Part shown: one piece after another, positions 47,179 to 58,683 of the stretch
Numbering within the stretch: the stretch's first letter is position 1
Layout of the letters: each line of letters begins with the position of its first letter
Assembly: GCF_040436345.1 (NCBI RefSeq)
Contig: NC_133220.1
Coordinates: 8,322,664-8,386,663, forward strand
Source: Pagrus major
Lineage: Eukaryota; Chordata; Actinopteri; Spariformes; Sparidae
Length of the DNA stretch: 64,000 nt
Direction: 5' to 3'
Program-made: the position numbers and the translations under genes
Notes under the pieces: generated by a model
The model's database searches: none
What the model was told of the DNA's origin: nothing
Seen by the model: the letters and a program-made list of their open reading frames with translations, nothing else

Positions 47179-50100
47179 CTTTACCTTGATGTCTGTGACT
47201 CTGCTCTGACTCTCCTTTGACAACACAGCCTCCACCACCTGGGAGCATTAAAAAGGTCAAAGGTCAGAAAATACACAACCAGCACACGATCTTTCTTAGA
47301 GGATAAGTTCACCCAAAAGTTAAAATGAAGTCTTTATCTGCTCACCCACAAGCTGATGGACAGTGAGGTGAAGTTCTGTAGTCCACAAAAGTGGTGCTGA
47401 AGCATCCTTTTTTATAAAATTTTAGAAAAATAAGTAAGTAAAATGGCTCCATGCCCAATCCAAGAACTGATGTTTGAAGACCTTTTTTTACACCCTGTCT
47501 GAAGAGGGTGCAGAGGCTTGACCACGCATCCGAGGTGTGAATAATGTCTTTTCAAATCGGTTTGGGGATCTCGGGGCTTCTGGAGACTCAGATTACATCA
47601 GATGAGCTGTGCTCGTAGATGGATTTTTTTCAGTTGTTTTTTTAACTTCACCAGACTCTCAATCATCATGTGGGTGACATGTCACGTTCACTTGCGTAAG
47701 GGGGAAAGTCAGTTTAACACGTGTATGTATGAACAGGATTTTGACACATCACATTTTAATGTTTAATTAATGATTAATTAATCTTAAAAGGAGAAAACAT
47801 GAAGACCAGCTGTGTTCACATAATAAGAGCACACAAAACAGACAAAAACAAAACACGTCAGCTCCGAGTGTGAGCTCTACCTTCTACACTCACAACTGCT
47901 CAACGCTTGCTTATCTAGACAGCTTTCCTACAGAGACTCATAAATCACCTCGTCGCTGTGGGCCAGCAGCAGGTAGAGGAGCCTCAGAGCAGCCAAACCA
48001 GTGTCCTTCACACTGTAACCAGTCAAACCAGCCTCCTCCAGTCTCCCTAGTCCAGCAGTGGGAGCAGCATGGCCTGCTGGGAGCGAGCTGCCAGCAGGAG
48101 AGTTTGAACCACCAGCAGAGGTGGAGCGGAGCGAGTCGAGGGCCTGACAGAGCCGAGACAGGTGAAGGTCCAACAGAGGGAGGAGGAGGACAGCACCGGG
48201 ACACGACCTATACACACAACAGGATGGAGATGTTTTAAAATGTTGTGCATAGATGAATGTCTGTATCAGTGGCACTTTATCTAAATGTAGCACAAAGTTT
48301 ACAGGAATTAAATGTAATCTTAAGTGATTTTCTCTTTGTGGTTATTTCAGTGCTGCCGTTACATTATTTGACCACATGAGGGCGCTGTTGTCCACAGAAC
48401 GGTTCAGCTCTAACTGTGTTCAGTTGTTCTGGATTCTTCAGCGAGCAGCACATATCAAAGTTAGTGCAGGTTCAGCAGAGAAGCTGTATTACGTCAGTCT
48501 GCCAGTCTACCTTTTGTTTCTGCTGCTGGTTGCAGTGTCTGGTCGGCTCTGACTCAGCATGTTGAGTCCAGTTACAGCCAGACTCTGGACCGGACTCAGA
48601 GCAGCTCTGGGAGCTCCACCTTCACCACCACCGACTGCAGCATCCCGGTGGTGCAGAAAACCTGCTGACAGCCTGCTGAGATCATAACAGCACAAATGAC
48701 ACCACAAGTTAGTTTTATATAGCAGTTAAGCTACTTTGTGGTTGAGCTGCAATTGCTGCTCCTAGCTGCGCTACAACAGTGACTGTAGAAACTACTATCA
48801 TTAGTACCACTCAGTTCAATTTTGTCTTACAAAAGGTTTAAAATTAAATTACAGATTATATTACATTAAAAGTTTGGAGTTTTTCTAAAAATGTGTGTTT
48901 TTGGTAGACTTGGCGACACCATGTGGTCACTGAGGTGGCTGCATTAAGTGACTCCAGCACAACACTTAGAATACAGGCGATGCAAAAGTGATCATAGCAC
49001 CATAACATTTGGTTAAAACTCTTGTACTGTCCTATATGTACAGTATGTGTTGGCTTCAATGCAAGAATTTCAAAAGGAAGTCGTCTGCTGTGTCAGATTT
49101 AGAAACAAACTCAAGGATTCTGCCTCTTTAAGCACAGACAGTCCTCAACTTTACTAACCAGGTTGACTTTTAATGCGCACAAATCCTCTTTTGTTTGATC
49201 TGTTTGCCAATGTGCCTCCTCACTGAAGTAGCTGGGGGTTAATTGCCTAACTTAAGGGCACTTCAGTTATGGTAATGAGGAGGAGTAAGTGATGCTTTTT
49301 CACTCCGTGACCCAGATGTTTTCTGCCACACTACACTATGAACTAATATCTGTTTATGTCTAAAGTTACTTGTGCAAACACCATCCCTCTGACTATACTC
49401 CATTATATTTTGCTGCATCCATGCAGGTCTGCAGGGTGTTTACCTGGATGTCAGGTGGATGTCAGTCAGACTCATTGACAGCAGGTGAGAGAGGCCGAGG
49501 CTGCTGGGAGACAAAGGCTGCTGCAGCAACAACCCAAGCAGAACGCCACCTGGAGGACGACACACGCACAATTTACGTGAAGCCGTTAAAGCTTGTGAGA
49601 GACAAAAGGAAAAAAAAGATGACGAAGATGAAGAAGAAGATAATGTCTTATATTTTGGTTGATTTGTTTGCACTTGATTCATCACTGCAGACTGACAGAC
49701 AGACTGACCTCGGTGCTGCAGGTGTGCAGGTCTGACGGACAGGAAGGGGTCTGGGCGAGACACTTCCTGTCTGTCACCAGATCTGCCGCTGGACGACCCT
49801 CTGTCCCCTCCATCTCTCCTCGTCTTCACCGGCGTCGTTCTGGACGGGATGCTGGCTCCGAACGTCTCCTTTGTGATGAAACCATTTGCTGTTGGGGAGG
49901 AGGAGCTGCTGCCGCTCCCATGATGCAACTGGGCGAGACTGCTCAGCACTTTAGGACTGAGAGAAGAGAGAGAACGTGCTCATTCTGAAGTCATGGCTTC
50001 AATTTCTCCCTTTAACCCCCTGACAAATACCAGACTTCCTTTAGGTTTTGTTTAACTTTTTTAACCCCACAACCAAAGATATTCATATGATATATAAAAA

Positions 50101-52446
50101 AAAATCATTTAATTGATTATCAAGTCTGTTAGCAATATTGATGATGACTGACCTGTTTCTAGGCAGTGGAGAGGCCGTCTTGTTTTTTTCCGAACTGTGC
50201 AGTTTGGTCTTAATCTCATTGATCTCTGCTTCTTTAAACTGCAGCTCTGACTGCAAAGACTGAACCTGAACACAGACAACATGACGACATTATCATGTTA
50301 TTCTGATGATCATATGTACTGTATATTTGTGTGTGTGTGTGTTTCAGCTCTTCACCTTCCTGTTGAGCTCCTTCTCCCTCTCGCTCTGCTCTTTCTGTCT
50401 CTGAGTCTCCTGCAGGACATGGTTCTGCCTCTGGGCCTCCTTCTCCTGCTGAGCTCCTTTCAGAGAGTCCCTCAGGACCCGGATCTCCCCGCTCTTCAAC
50501 ACAATCTCCTCCTCCACCTCCTTCAGCTAAAAACATACACATTTGCCAAGACATATTGATCCAGAGTCTGTTCTTAGTTGGTAGACTGAAAAGTCAAACA
50601 CTGTCAGGTACATGTTTTCATAACAATATGCTAAAAAGAGACCTTTATCAATCATAAAGACTTGTTCTGAACCTGCTCTGCTGATCTTGTGTCTGTTGGA
50701 TGTTTTTACGTCTTATACAAGTCAAAAACCACCGAGTCTCACCTTCCTCTTTAGCTCTGCATGCTGAGCCTCCAGCACACCGTAGGAGTCTTCTCTGTCC
50801 GACCCAAACTGCTGCTGCCTGTTACCTGATCACACAAAACAACAGAAACAACACACATTAAAACATTAACTATATTCACTGTTTTGCCTTTTTAACATCT
50901 GTTTAATCAGGTTTTAATACAGTAAAGGAGTAGAGGTGTATGTAGAGTTCCCCTCCTCCACTATGTGCGTTTACTGTGACAACACGCAGCGAATGCTTCA
51001 AAAAACTGATTTACAAATTCACCGGATATTCGCTCAGTTTTTCTTATTTCTCTACAAACTCTGCTTTTACATCCTGTCTGTATTTTCTCTTCACTTAAAG
51101 TTCATATAAAGTATTTATTTTCATTGAAGGTGAAACATGTTCGACTTCTTCATCTGTTTGCATCAACGTGAAGCCGAGTCACTTAATGACACATTGATAC
51201 ATCCGAGTTTGTCACCAACTAAGGTGTCTGAAGAAAGTTATTCCACCCAAGTTCAGTTTCTCGCAGTAACCCCTCTTCCCAAATAAAATCAGTAAAGGAT
51301 CTCTGGCAATGTTATCAGTTCTGTTCAGTTCAGTTCGTCCCACACGAGTGAACCCTCTTCCCAAACAATAAAAAGGAACAAAAAAAAAATAAACCCAACA
51401 TCTATCGCTGTCAGAGTTACCTCCAGTACTAGTCAGCTGATCATCTTCTGCACACAGGTTTAGTGTCTGGAAGAGCAGCCGCACATTACTGGCAAACTAA
51501 CTATGTTGTGTTGGAAGTGTTTATTTTTCTCTCTCTCCGCGCAATCATGCGTGGGTGGAGAGAGAAAAAAAATACTGGGCGAACTGCCGATCCTGGTTTT
51601 GATTTTGTCAATTAAAATAGAAAAAGCCCATTTTGATCGATATATCATTTTCATTCTGCTTTTTAAATTTTACACAAAATTGGAAGACTCTGTGTTTGTT
51701 ATCTCTGAAAGGACACAGACACGGTTGTTTGTCTGCACCAAACCCAAATTGGCTCGTGGTCACATACAGACGAACAGACTCTCTGTACCAGACGATGAGC
51801 CAAAACGTTGTACTTAATTAATGTGATAAAGAGGAAATTTAACAGGATCGGATGAGATGGAATTCACAGTTACAATATCTTGGACTGACCCCCTGGAGAT
51901 AAATCTGCATGTGTTTTCACACATTGTTTAAATGACTCTCTGGGCACATGGAAGACATTTCAGGAGTAATTAAGTAATATTCTATTCTCTCGATTTATTT
52001 TCATTGCTGCTGTAGTAAACAACAGTAAAAAAGAAAAAGAAAAGATGGAGCTTCCTAAATATTGAGCGTGATGGATTAACTGCTCTGAACTCACCGAGAG
52101 GCTCTCTGCTGAGCAATCCAGCGTTCCCTCTGTTGTTGCTGCTGCTGCTGAAGAAGCCAAACGTATTCTCTCTGCTCTGATTGCTTGCGGCTCTGCTCAA
52201 AGATTTGCTCTGCCCTGTGGAAGGCGGCCTGGCAGACCCGCGGGCCAGCTCTGCAGGTTTAGTTCCTGGTTTCGACCCAAGCCCAGGTGCAGTGGCAGAG
52301 GTGATGGCCTGCGAGGAGATGTCGTCAATCTCATCCAAGTCATCCTGGGTGAAGTCTTCGTCATCTCCAAATGGGTCATCAAAGGCCATCGCTGTCGCTA
52401 TACCCTGGTTCAGGCCTCGGAGGCGCTTGGTTGGGGGGCAGTTCAT
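43296..52446 (-). CDS. atrip: ATR-interacting protein ATRIP
   Basis: Obligate partner of the ATR checkpoint kinase that recruits it to RPA-coated single-stranded DNA in the nucleus. Sixteen coding exons give 806 residues (human 791): 52095-52446, 50743-50825, 50356-50526, 50153-50265, 49709-49956, 49444-49549, 48511-48675, 47949-48207, 47185-47238, 46834-47012, 45272-45408, 44966-45057, 44393-44479, 44236-44314, 43894-44115, 43296-43369. Phases all agree. PPTKRLRG is followed by the acidic RPA-binding motif DDPFGDDEDFTQDDLDEID. Exons 2-4 form the coiled coil (about 120-230, e.g. LQSELQFKEAEINEIKTKL). Helical-repeat landmarks matching human include LLLQQPLSPSSLGLSHLLS, LAVTGLNML, CQCYTEL and VVIVFHRQWLDLRG. 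The tail is LALEEICRSEGDD. It is tail-to-tail with trib3. An acceptor one base before the ATG implies an upstream 5' UTR exon. Confidence 0.97.
47300..47660. mobile_element. Foldback MITE (family C), copy 2, in atrip intron 8
   Basis: Shares 'gtagtccacaaaa', 'aaaatggctccat', 'cttttcaaatc' and 'gatctcggggcttctggaga' with the element at 28335-28820. A diverged insertion between atrip exons 8 and 9, with no coding capacity. Confidence 0.65.
48372..48387 (+). promoter_or_regulatory. Candidate CTCF site in atrip intron 7
   Basis: CCACATGAGGGCGCTG fits the CTCF core with one weak position. Motif match only. Confidence 0.3.
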
Positions 52447-53506
52447 CCTGCGGGGGAAGAAGAGGAAAGAGAAAGGCAGGTTAGCGAGCTAGAATAAACT
52501 GTGCGTACAATGTTTGGGTTTGGCATCGGGGTACCTATTTATCAACAGTTTCACAGTATGGTGTCAGTTCTAGCTGTCCAAAAATTAAACTCTGTGATGC
52601 AATTGTGGTTGTACAACCAATTTTGCATCACTATTTCCGGTCAGTAAGACAGATTTTCTACTCGGAGATGCTTGATGAATATACGCATCAGGTCAGTCTC
52701 TATAAAGCCACTCATGGGTACATTTTTTGTCTTAATTGTGTCAAAATGATAAAACCTGATAAGACCTGCCCTCCCACAGTATTTCAGAGAGGTGCAGAGG
52801 TCTCATACGTTAGTTAGGAATAGCGAACAGGTGGCAGTGATACGGCACAGAGGCAAAGGAAACACTTTCTCCATATTTTGGAGAGGTATGACAAGATGAT
52901 GAAAAAGATACAAAGTCTGTCACTACACCTGCCCAACACAAATACAGCCAGTTCATGACATGATGGATTCAGCATGAATACAATCAAATGGGATGCTCTT
53001 GTTCACACTGACCGTATCTATATACTTTTATAAAAATGTCAGTGAATATTTTATCTGCATGGATACAATTAACCAACATTAAATTTAAAACCACAGCAAT
53101 GATACATTAAGCATATTATATTGCCAGCACTGTGATAATCCTTAAAGAAATGATTCACAGGTTGACAGTTAAACATACACACGTTTAATGATATCTCCAC
53201 AGGCTGATATCACTTTTTATGATCATTTTTTGCTATACAACTAATTTAAGTGAGCCACATTAAGATGAGCTCCTCTTTCCTGCTTTCTGCTTGTACAAGT
53301 TTGACTCAAACATCACATTTTAGCACCACAATGTTGACACTGATGACGACTTCACTAAATGCTCATGAATATGAATGAAAACATAATGTTATTCGTGTGG
53401 TTATAAGAGGTACAGCTGCTCTGTTTAGGCCGAGCTGACTGGTGGCTTAAACTTATTAGTGAGGGTGTCCACTGCTAGCTTGTCTAGTTATCCTACATTA
53501 ACTCAC

Positions 53507-53640
53507 CTTGTGTCCCAGTGGGGCTCCTGTTAGCTGTTAGCTACCAAGATAACGTGTGTAAGTTAGCTTGCGAGGCTAACACAGCTCACTGCGTCACAAC
53601 AGCATTTTAATGTGAGTCAATACAAAATAAAAACGACGTT
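53507..53640 (-). other. Likely atrip 5' UTR exon and start region
   Basis: A strong minus-strand donor (ACACAAG/GTGAGTTAA, exon end 53507) faces the acceptor one base before the atrip ATG. No coding frame is needed here. The transcription start is estimated near 53600-53640. Confidence 0.45.
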
Positions 53641-53693
53641 AAAAGGTGTCTGATAATGACGGAGCTGCAGACCGCGCTTCAGTATCAAATGTT

Positions 53694-53824
53694 TCTTCTT
53701 CTTCTTCTTCTGTTGCTGTTTCTTCTTCTTCTTCTTCGCGTTCTATGGCGGACATTTTGGCGCATTACCGCCACCAGCTGGTGAGGAGTGTGCTTCTTCT
53801 TCTTCTTCTTCTTTCTTCTTCTCT
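53694..53824. repeat. (TTC)n pair around a short dispersed repeat word
   Basis: TTC runs at about 53694-53745 and 53791-53824 flank 'gcattaccgccaccagctgg', which resembles a word common in fish repeats. The plus-strand frame with Ser runs is repeat translation. Confidence 0.6.
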
Positions 53825-54193
53825 CCAGATGAAATGTACATTATTAACTTAATTATTATTTTAGCAAAATATTACATTCACAAAATGAAATGGCTTGAAA
53901 TATTGCCCTCCTGTCACGCTTTTAACTCTACAGATTTAAAATCATATTTGATTCCATTGAAAATTGAAATAAAAAACAAAACAAAACAGAAATTGGCAAA
54001 AACAATTAGACTATTTAGATATTTAAATTTTTACTCCTTTTAATTAGCAGACCTCTGAACTGTGTTTTGTTGTTTGTTCATCTGGTGCGCTGTTCGGGTC
54101 TTATAGAGCAAGAGTTGTGCACTTTTTCACTTCAAGGAATTAATGGTTTAGCCTTATTTCAAGGTCAGGATGTGGGAGAAAGCAAAATAAGTC

Positions 54194-54220
54194 TAATAAT
54201 AATAATAATAATAATAATAA
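54194..54220. repeat. (AAT)n microsatellite
   Basis: Uninterrupted AAT run of nine units. Confidence 0.9.
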
Positions 54221-54486
54221 GTGATTGCTGCTGTTTATAGCATTTTATCACAAAAACATCAAATGTCATGATGCTGATGATTTATTATTGATATTATTGT
54301 GATGATTTTTCTATTTTTTTAACATTATTATTATTATTATTCAGTTATGTTCTGCTTGGTGAAGCGGGCTACAGCCTAAAGCACAGTCATTCAAGCCAGA
54401 GCACGAGTCTGTCTGTTTTATGTGCACACATACAAACACACTGGAGGCAGTGAGGAAAGGCCTTTAGATTTACACTTGTTAGACTT

Positions 54487-54503
54487 TGGTGCCCCCTGGT
54501 GGC
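54487..54503 (-). promoter_or_regulatory. Candidate CTCF site, reverse orientation
   Basis: The minus strand reads GCCACCAGGGGGCACCA, a near-perfect CTCF core. It lies between the atrip start and the PDZD4-like gene. Confidence 0.5.
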
Positions 54504-54869
54504 AGCATCAAGGAGACACTGTAGATGCTCTGATTGTACTAGATTGCAAAAAAAATGCATATCAATGAATTAATGAATGAATCAATGAATCAGATTTCAA
54601 ATAAAATACAAAACAAACAAAAACTTGTCTCTTTTCATTAAATAGCGTGAATATCGTACAGTCAATGTATGTATGACTGTAGTCATTTTGTGTACTGTAG
54701 TCATTTTTTTAAGTTAACTGAGCATTATATCAACGTTTTAGACTTCCTCTAGGACTGACAACGTGTCCTACATTGTTCCACAGACACGTACTATTTGTCC
54801 CACATTTGGTTTGTGGGGATCTGGTCAACCTTACTGAGCTTGGTACAAAAAATAGAAACAAGGGGGAAC

Positions 54870-55225
54870 TAGGTCGAGTCACTTTTATTTATATTGCCCA
54901 AAATCCCAATCACATTGCCTCAGCGGGCTTTACAATCTGTACAGTGAATGACATCCTCTGTCCTTAGACCTTCGATTTGAGTAAAGAAAAACTTCCTATT
55001 ATAAAAAAAAACCTTTCAATAATAAAGGCATCGCTCTCCCTGGATGGACAGACATGAAATAGAAGAAAACAGACCAACAAAATCAAAGAGTATACAGATT
55101 ACAATGACAAAATGAAGAGTGTGGATCCAGGAGGACAAATGAGGAGGCCGAGCCAAGTGGTGCCCCAAGCCACACAACCTCCACCCCAGCATGGTGACCT
55201 GGAAGAGGACAGGCAACAAGATAAT
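54870..55225. repeat. Dispersed fish repeat (SINE/LINE-tail-like)
   Basis: Successive words 'cacttttatttatattgccc', 'gggctttacaatctgtac', 'catcctctgtccttagacc', 'aaaaacttcct' and 'cctccaccccagcatgg' follow the order of an abundant teleost element I recall. Retroposon origin is inferred. There is no open frame of note. Confidence 0.55.
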
Positions 55226-56010
55226 TATCAAGAAAATATCAGAATGTATTCGGATTTTTATGTAAAAAAGAAAAAAAAGACAGAAAACGTGCAAAAATAA
55301 AGCTGATCAGTGAACACATTATATATCATTTGGTTGATATAAGGATTTGTTTGTTTTTTTACTGTCACAGTCTACATAGCCACAGGTTTATACCTCATGC
55401 AATCATTTTGCCCCACCCACCTCCAGAGCCTCTGATTTCCCCCTAGGACAGAGGGTCCTAAAGGAATGTGAAGGTGTACTTACTCTTTAATTGCTCTGAG
55501 CTCATGGTAATAACATCAGATGAGTCAGAAGAGTGTATTAACATTTTATCGCCCCCTCTTTTCCCTCATCTGGATTTTAGCAGCTGGACAGTCACACGAC
55601 TCATTTTAGAGAGATTTTAGCGAGGAAGTCAAATGGAAATTTTTTATTTTGAAGTGTGCCTCTGTGAGATCACCACGCATGTATTCAAGAGAAAGAAATG
55701 TAATTAAGTGCACCTTTACGACACACGACATGTCGGTAATATATTTTCAAGGCTGGTGGATGTTTATATTAATCCCTGTATGTACCGTCTTCTTCATATA
55801 GAAGCTTCTTGTGGCTTCTCAGCAACAGCAAGTGTGCTTTCCATTTTTAGATACAGACAGGTCTGTGTGTCGCAGCTGAGGCTCTACAGTGTATGTGCGT
55901 GTATGTAACTCTGACACATGCTCCCTCTTTCTCTCTCCGCCTACATACTTCAGTACAGAAATGGCAGAGCTCAGCGACAGGCATCCAGATGCACCCATCA
56001 TCAGCATCAA

Positions 56011-56050
<40 letters not shown>

Positions 56051-56177
56051 ACCATCACTTACATCTGCAGCACCACACTTTCACCGGTATCACCAGTAAT
56101 CTGCATCGTAGCAGGACTCCTCTGCACAGATTCTGCTCTTCATGTCCTTAAAAGATAATTCAGTGAATGGGTAAAGC

Positions 56178-56226
<49 letters not shown>

Positions 56227-57410
56227 TTGGCAGGCAAGTGGGTTACCATAACAACCAAACAGTCAAAGCAGGGTCACTGAGTGAATCAGATGAAATGAGG
56301 CCTATATACAGTACATGTGTATGTGTGCGTTAATGCAGAGGAGCGGCCGTAACTCTTACGAGAAGGTTTTCTGATTGTCCATTATGGATCTGAGACATCC
56401 CTGACTGTCCTCTCAGGACTGATTGGACAGCGGTCTGTAGTGGGAGCCATTCTGCCGTCCAATCAGAGTGAGAGAGCTGTGTTCACATTAAGGTGAGAAG
56501 GATGTCCCGTGTGGAGTGCTTTTCATGGACAGACAGGGCTGTAGCCAGGATTTTAGACACACTGAGGTCCTGCCCCATAAACCCCATCCATCCATCGAGA
56601 AAGTTTGGCTATCATATATCAGACAGATCCTTTGTGTGCCTGCTCATCCCTGTGTCCAAGGCCATGCATTTATTCAAATAGATCTCAGCTTTTTAATTGT
56701 TCTTTATAGGTTATTTGGGCATTTTGTTGAAAGTAACTAAAAAGTAGCGTAATAAGTAATATATTACTCTATGCAGACAATAAAATTGTAACGTAATATA
56801 TGACTTTAAAATGAATGATACGAGTTGTCATTTTGCTGAGCAGACATTTATGATACAGTTATATGTAAATAAAATTAATCTGACTTGACTTTGTTAAGCT
56901 TTGTTCTTGTTCTGCTGTCAAATTTCTAGTATGTGTTCACATGTTTGGCCAATAAAGCTGATTCTGATAGAAAACAAAGTTGGAGTCATGACGGTCGATG
57001 CTGCTTTGAATATGAATGTTGCTGCAAACAAGCTACAAATACCAAAACAACGATGCTTCACACACATCTGCAACCACACGATTCCTACAATTACAGAAAT
57101 TGTAATTTGTAGTTTCATTGACTTCTTATGTCTGTGTAGAGCACCTAGTGTAGGCTACATCAACTCAGGTGCAGTTTCTTGTGGCATACCTGGGGATGAA
57201 AGCAGTGGATCTGAACTAAACTGTCAGTGTGAAAGCACCCTTTAATTGGATCAGGTGTCCTCGGGTCTAATCAAGGTCTATCTGTCCTCGGGGCCCTGCT
57301 AGATTGGGTTTCTCTTTTTTTTTTGATCAATTTGTGCAAACTAAGTTAGAATATATTCCCCAAAAGTCTGGACCCAATCTGGAACAGAAGTCCTCTAGAA
57401 GAAGCACTGG
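55226..57410. other. Upstream intergenic region of the PDZD4-like gene
   Basis: Contains (CA)n runs at 56012-56049 and 56179-56222 and unique sequence. A short plus-strand frame from 55961 (MAELSDRHPDAPIISIK) leads straight into a CA run with no donor, so it was not called as an exon. Confidence 0.45.
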
Positions 57411-57414
57411 AGGG

Positions 57415-57433
57415 ACTTCAACTCCCAGAATGC
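57415..57433 (+). promoter_or_regulatory. ZNF143/THAP11-type promoter motif
   Basis: ACTTCAACTCCCAGAATGC is one mismatch from ACTACAACTCCCAGAATGC, the vertebrate promoter motif bound by ZNF143/THAP11. It lies about 640 bases upstream of the PDZD4-like start codon. Confidence 0.4.
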
Positions 57434-58058
57434 CTTGGGCAGCATCTACTGGAGATTCCTGGACTAACAGCGAGAAGATGGATGGTTGGATGGTGTGTTT
57501 CCTCTGTTACTGTGTGTATCACTGCAGTACAGGCTTCCTCCTGCACATGACGATGCTTCATGAGGGGTTTCAGTTAGAGAGGAAGCCATCCAGAGGGAGC
57601 CCGCTGCGTCTGATTGGCTGATGACTGTTAAAAGGCCACCAATCAGACACCATACTCGCTGTGTGACTGCGTGTGTTTCCCTCTCCGTCTCTGGACGCTC
57701 TGTGTCAGCCTGCGCATATTTTTATGTTTGCAGCGCTGCATGCATGAGTGTGTGTGTAAGTGTGTGCAGGATGCTACAATCTGGAGCTGTGAAGGAGGGG
57801 GAGGGGCGAGGATAGAGACGCTGAAGAAACTGATGAGAAAATAATAAAAGAGGGATATAAAGAAGAGAAGAAGAGGGGAGGAGGACAGCGAGGAGGGGAC
57901 AGATGCTGAGGAGAGAGTGATAGTGAAAGGCACAGTGAGGAGAGAGAGACGGAGAGAGCGAGGAGGAGGAGGAGGAGGAAGAGACGATCTGCTGGAGGAA
58001 GCAGCAGCATCATTGATTTTCATAGGAACCAAGGCAGCTGTCCACTGTTGCCGTGACG

Positions 58059-58189
58059 ATGGGCTGCTGGCTCTCTGGACCTTGGATGGGGGACCAAATG
58101 GTGAGCGTCCAAAAGACGTGCCTCAGTGTTTTAATGATGCTATGTGGGTTTTGTGTCATCTCAATTGAAGACGATAGAACTGAGCTCGG

Positions 58190-58225
<36 letters not shown>

Positions 58226-58647
58226 AGATGCAGATGCAAAATGGCATCATTTCATGATTTCTGCAGGGTTCTGCATGTGTGTGTGTGTGTGTGTGTGTTT
58301 AATAAACCTAATTTATATTTGTTTAAATCTCCAACAGTTTATCTCTAATTTTTTTAAATATGTAGAAAATTTAATGTGTCGTGCAAGAATGGGATATTCA
58401 TCATCTCCATCTGCTGAGGGCTCACAGACGTTCTGCTGCCGTCCTCTGTTTCCACACACAGGTGCCATTTTGTGCTTTTCAGCTCCTGCTGTGTATGTGT
58501 GTGTGAGTGTGTGTACAAGTGTGTGTGTTTCTGGTTGAATGTAGCGGAGGGTGACTCATGGTTGTGATGTGCTGGAGTTAACAATACTCATGCGTCTCAC
58601 TTCACTTCATGCGTCTAATTCGATGGGTGCTGAGCTGCATGTGCGTA

Positions 58648-58683
<36 letters not shown>

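Noticed and set aside
48047-48250. Alternative frames over atrip exon 8 and over exon 15
   Set aside because: Only one frame per exon keeps phase with its neighbours and matches ATRIP. The others are shadows.
53646-53852. Ser- and Leu-run frame near the atrip start
   Set aside because: Produced by (TTC)n runs flanking a repeat word. The region is better read as atrip upstream sequence.
55961-56011. Possible exon MAELSDRHPDAPIISIK
   Set aside because: Coding-like, but it runs into a CA tract without a GT donor or a stop of meaning, and no family match is known to me.
57643-58032. 129-codon minus-strand Pro/Leu/Ser frame
   Set aside because: It is the complement of the purine-rich GAGGA 5' UTR of the PDZD4-like gene.
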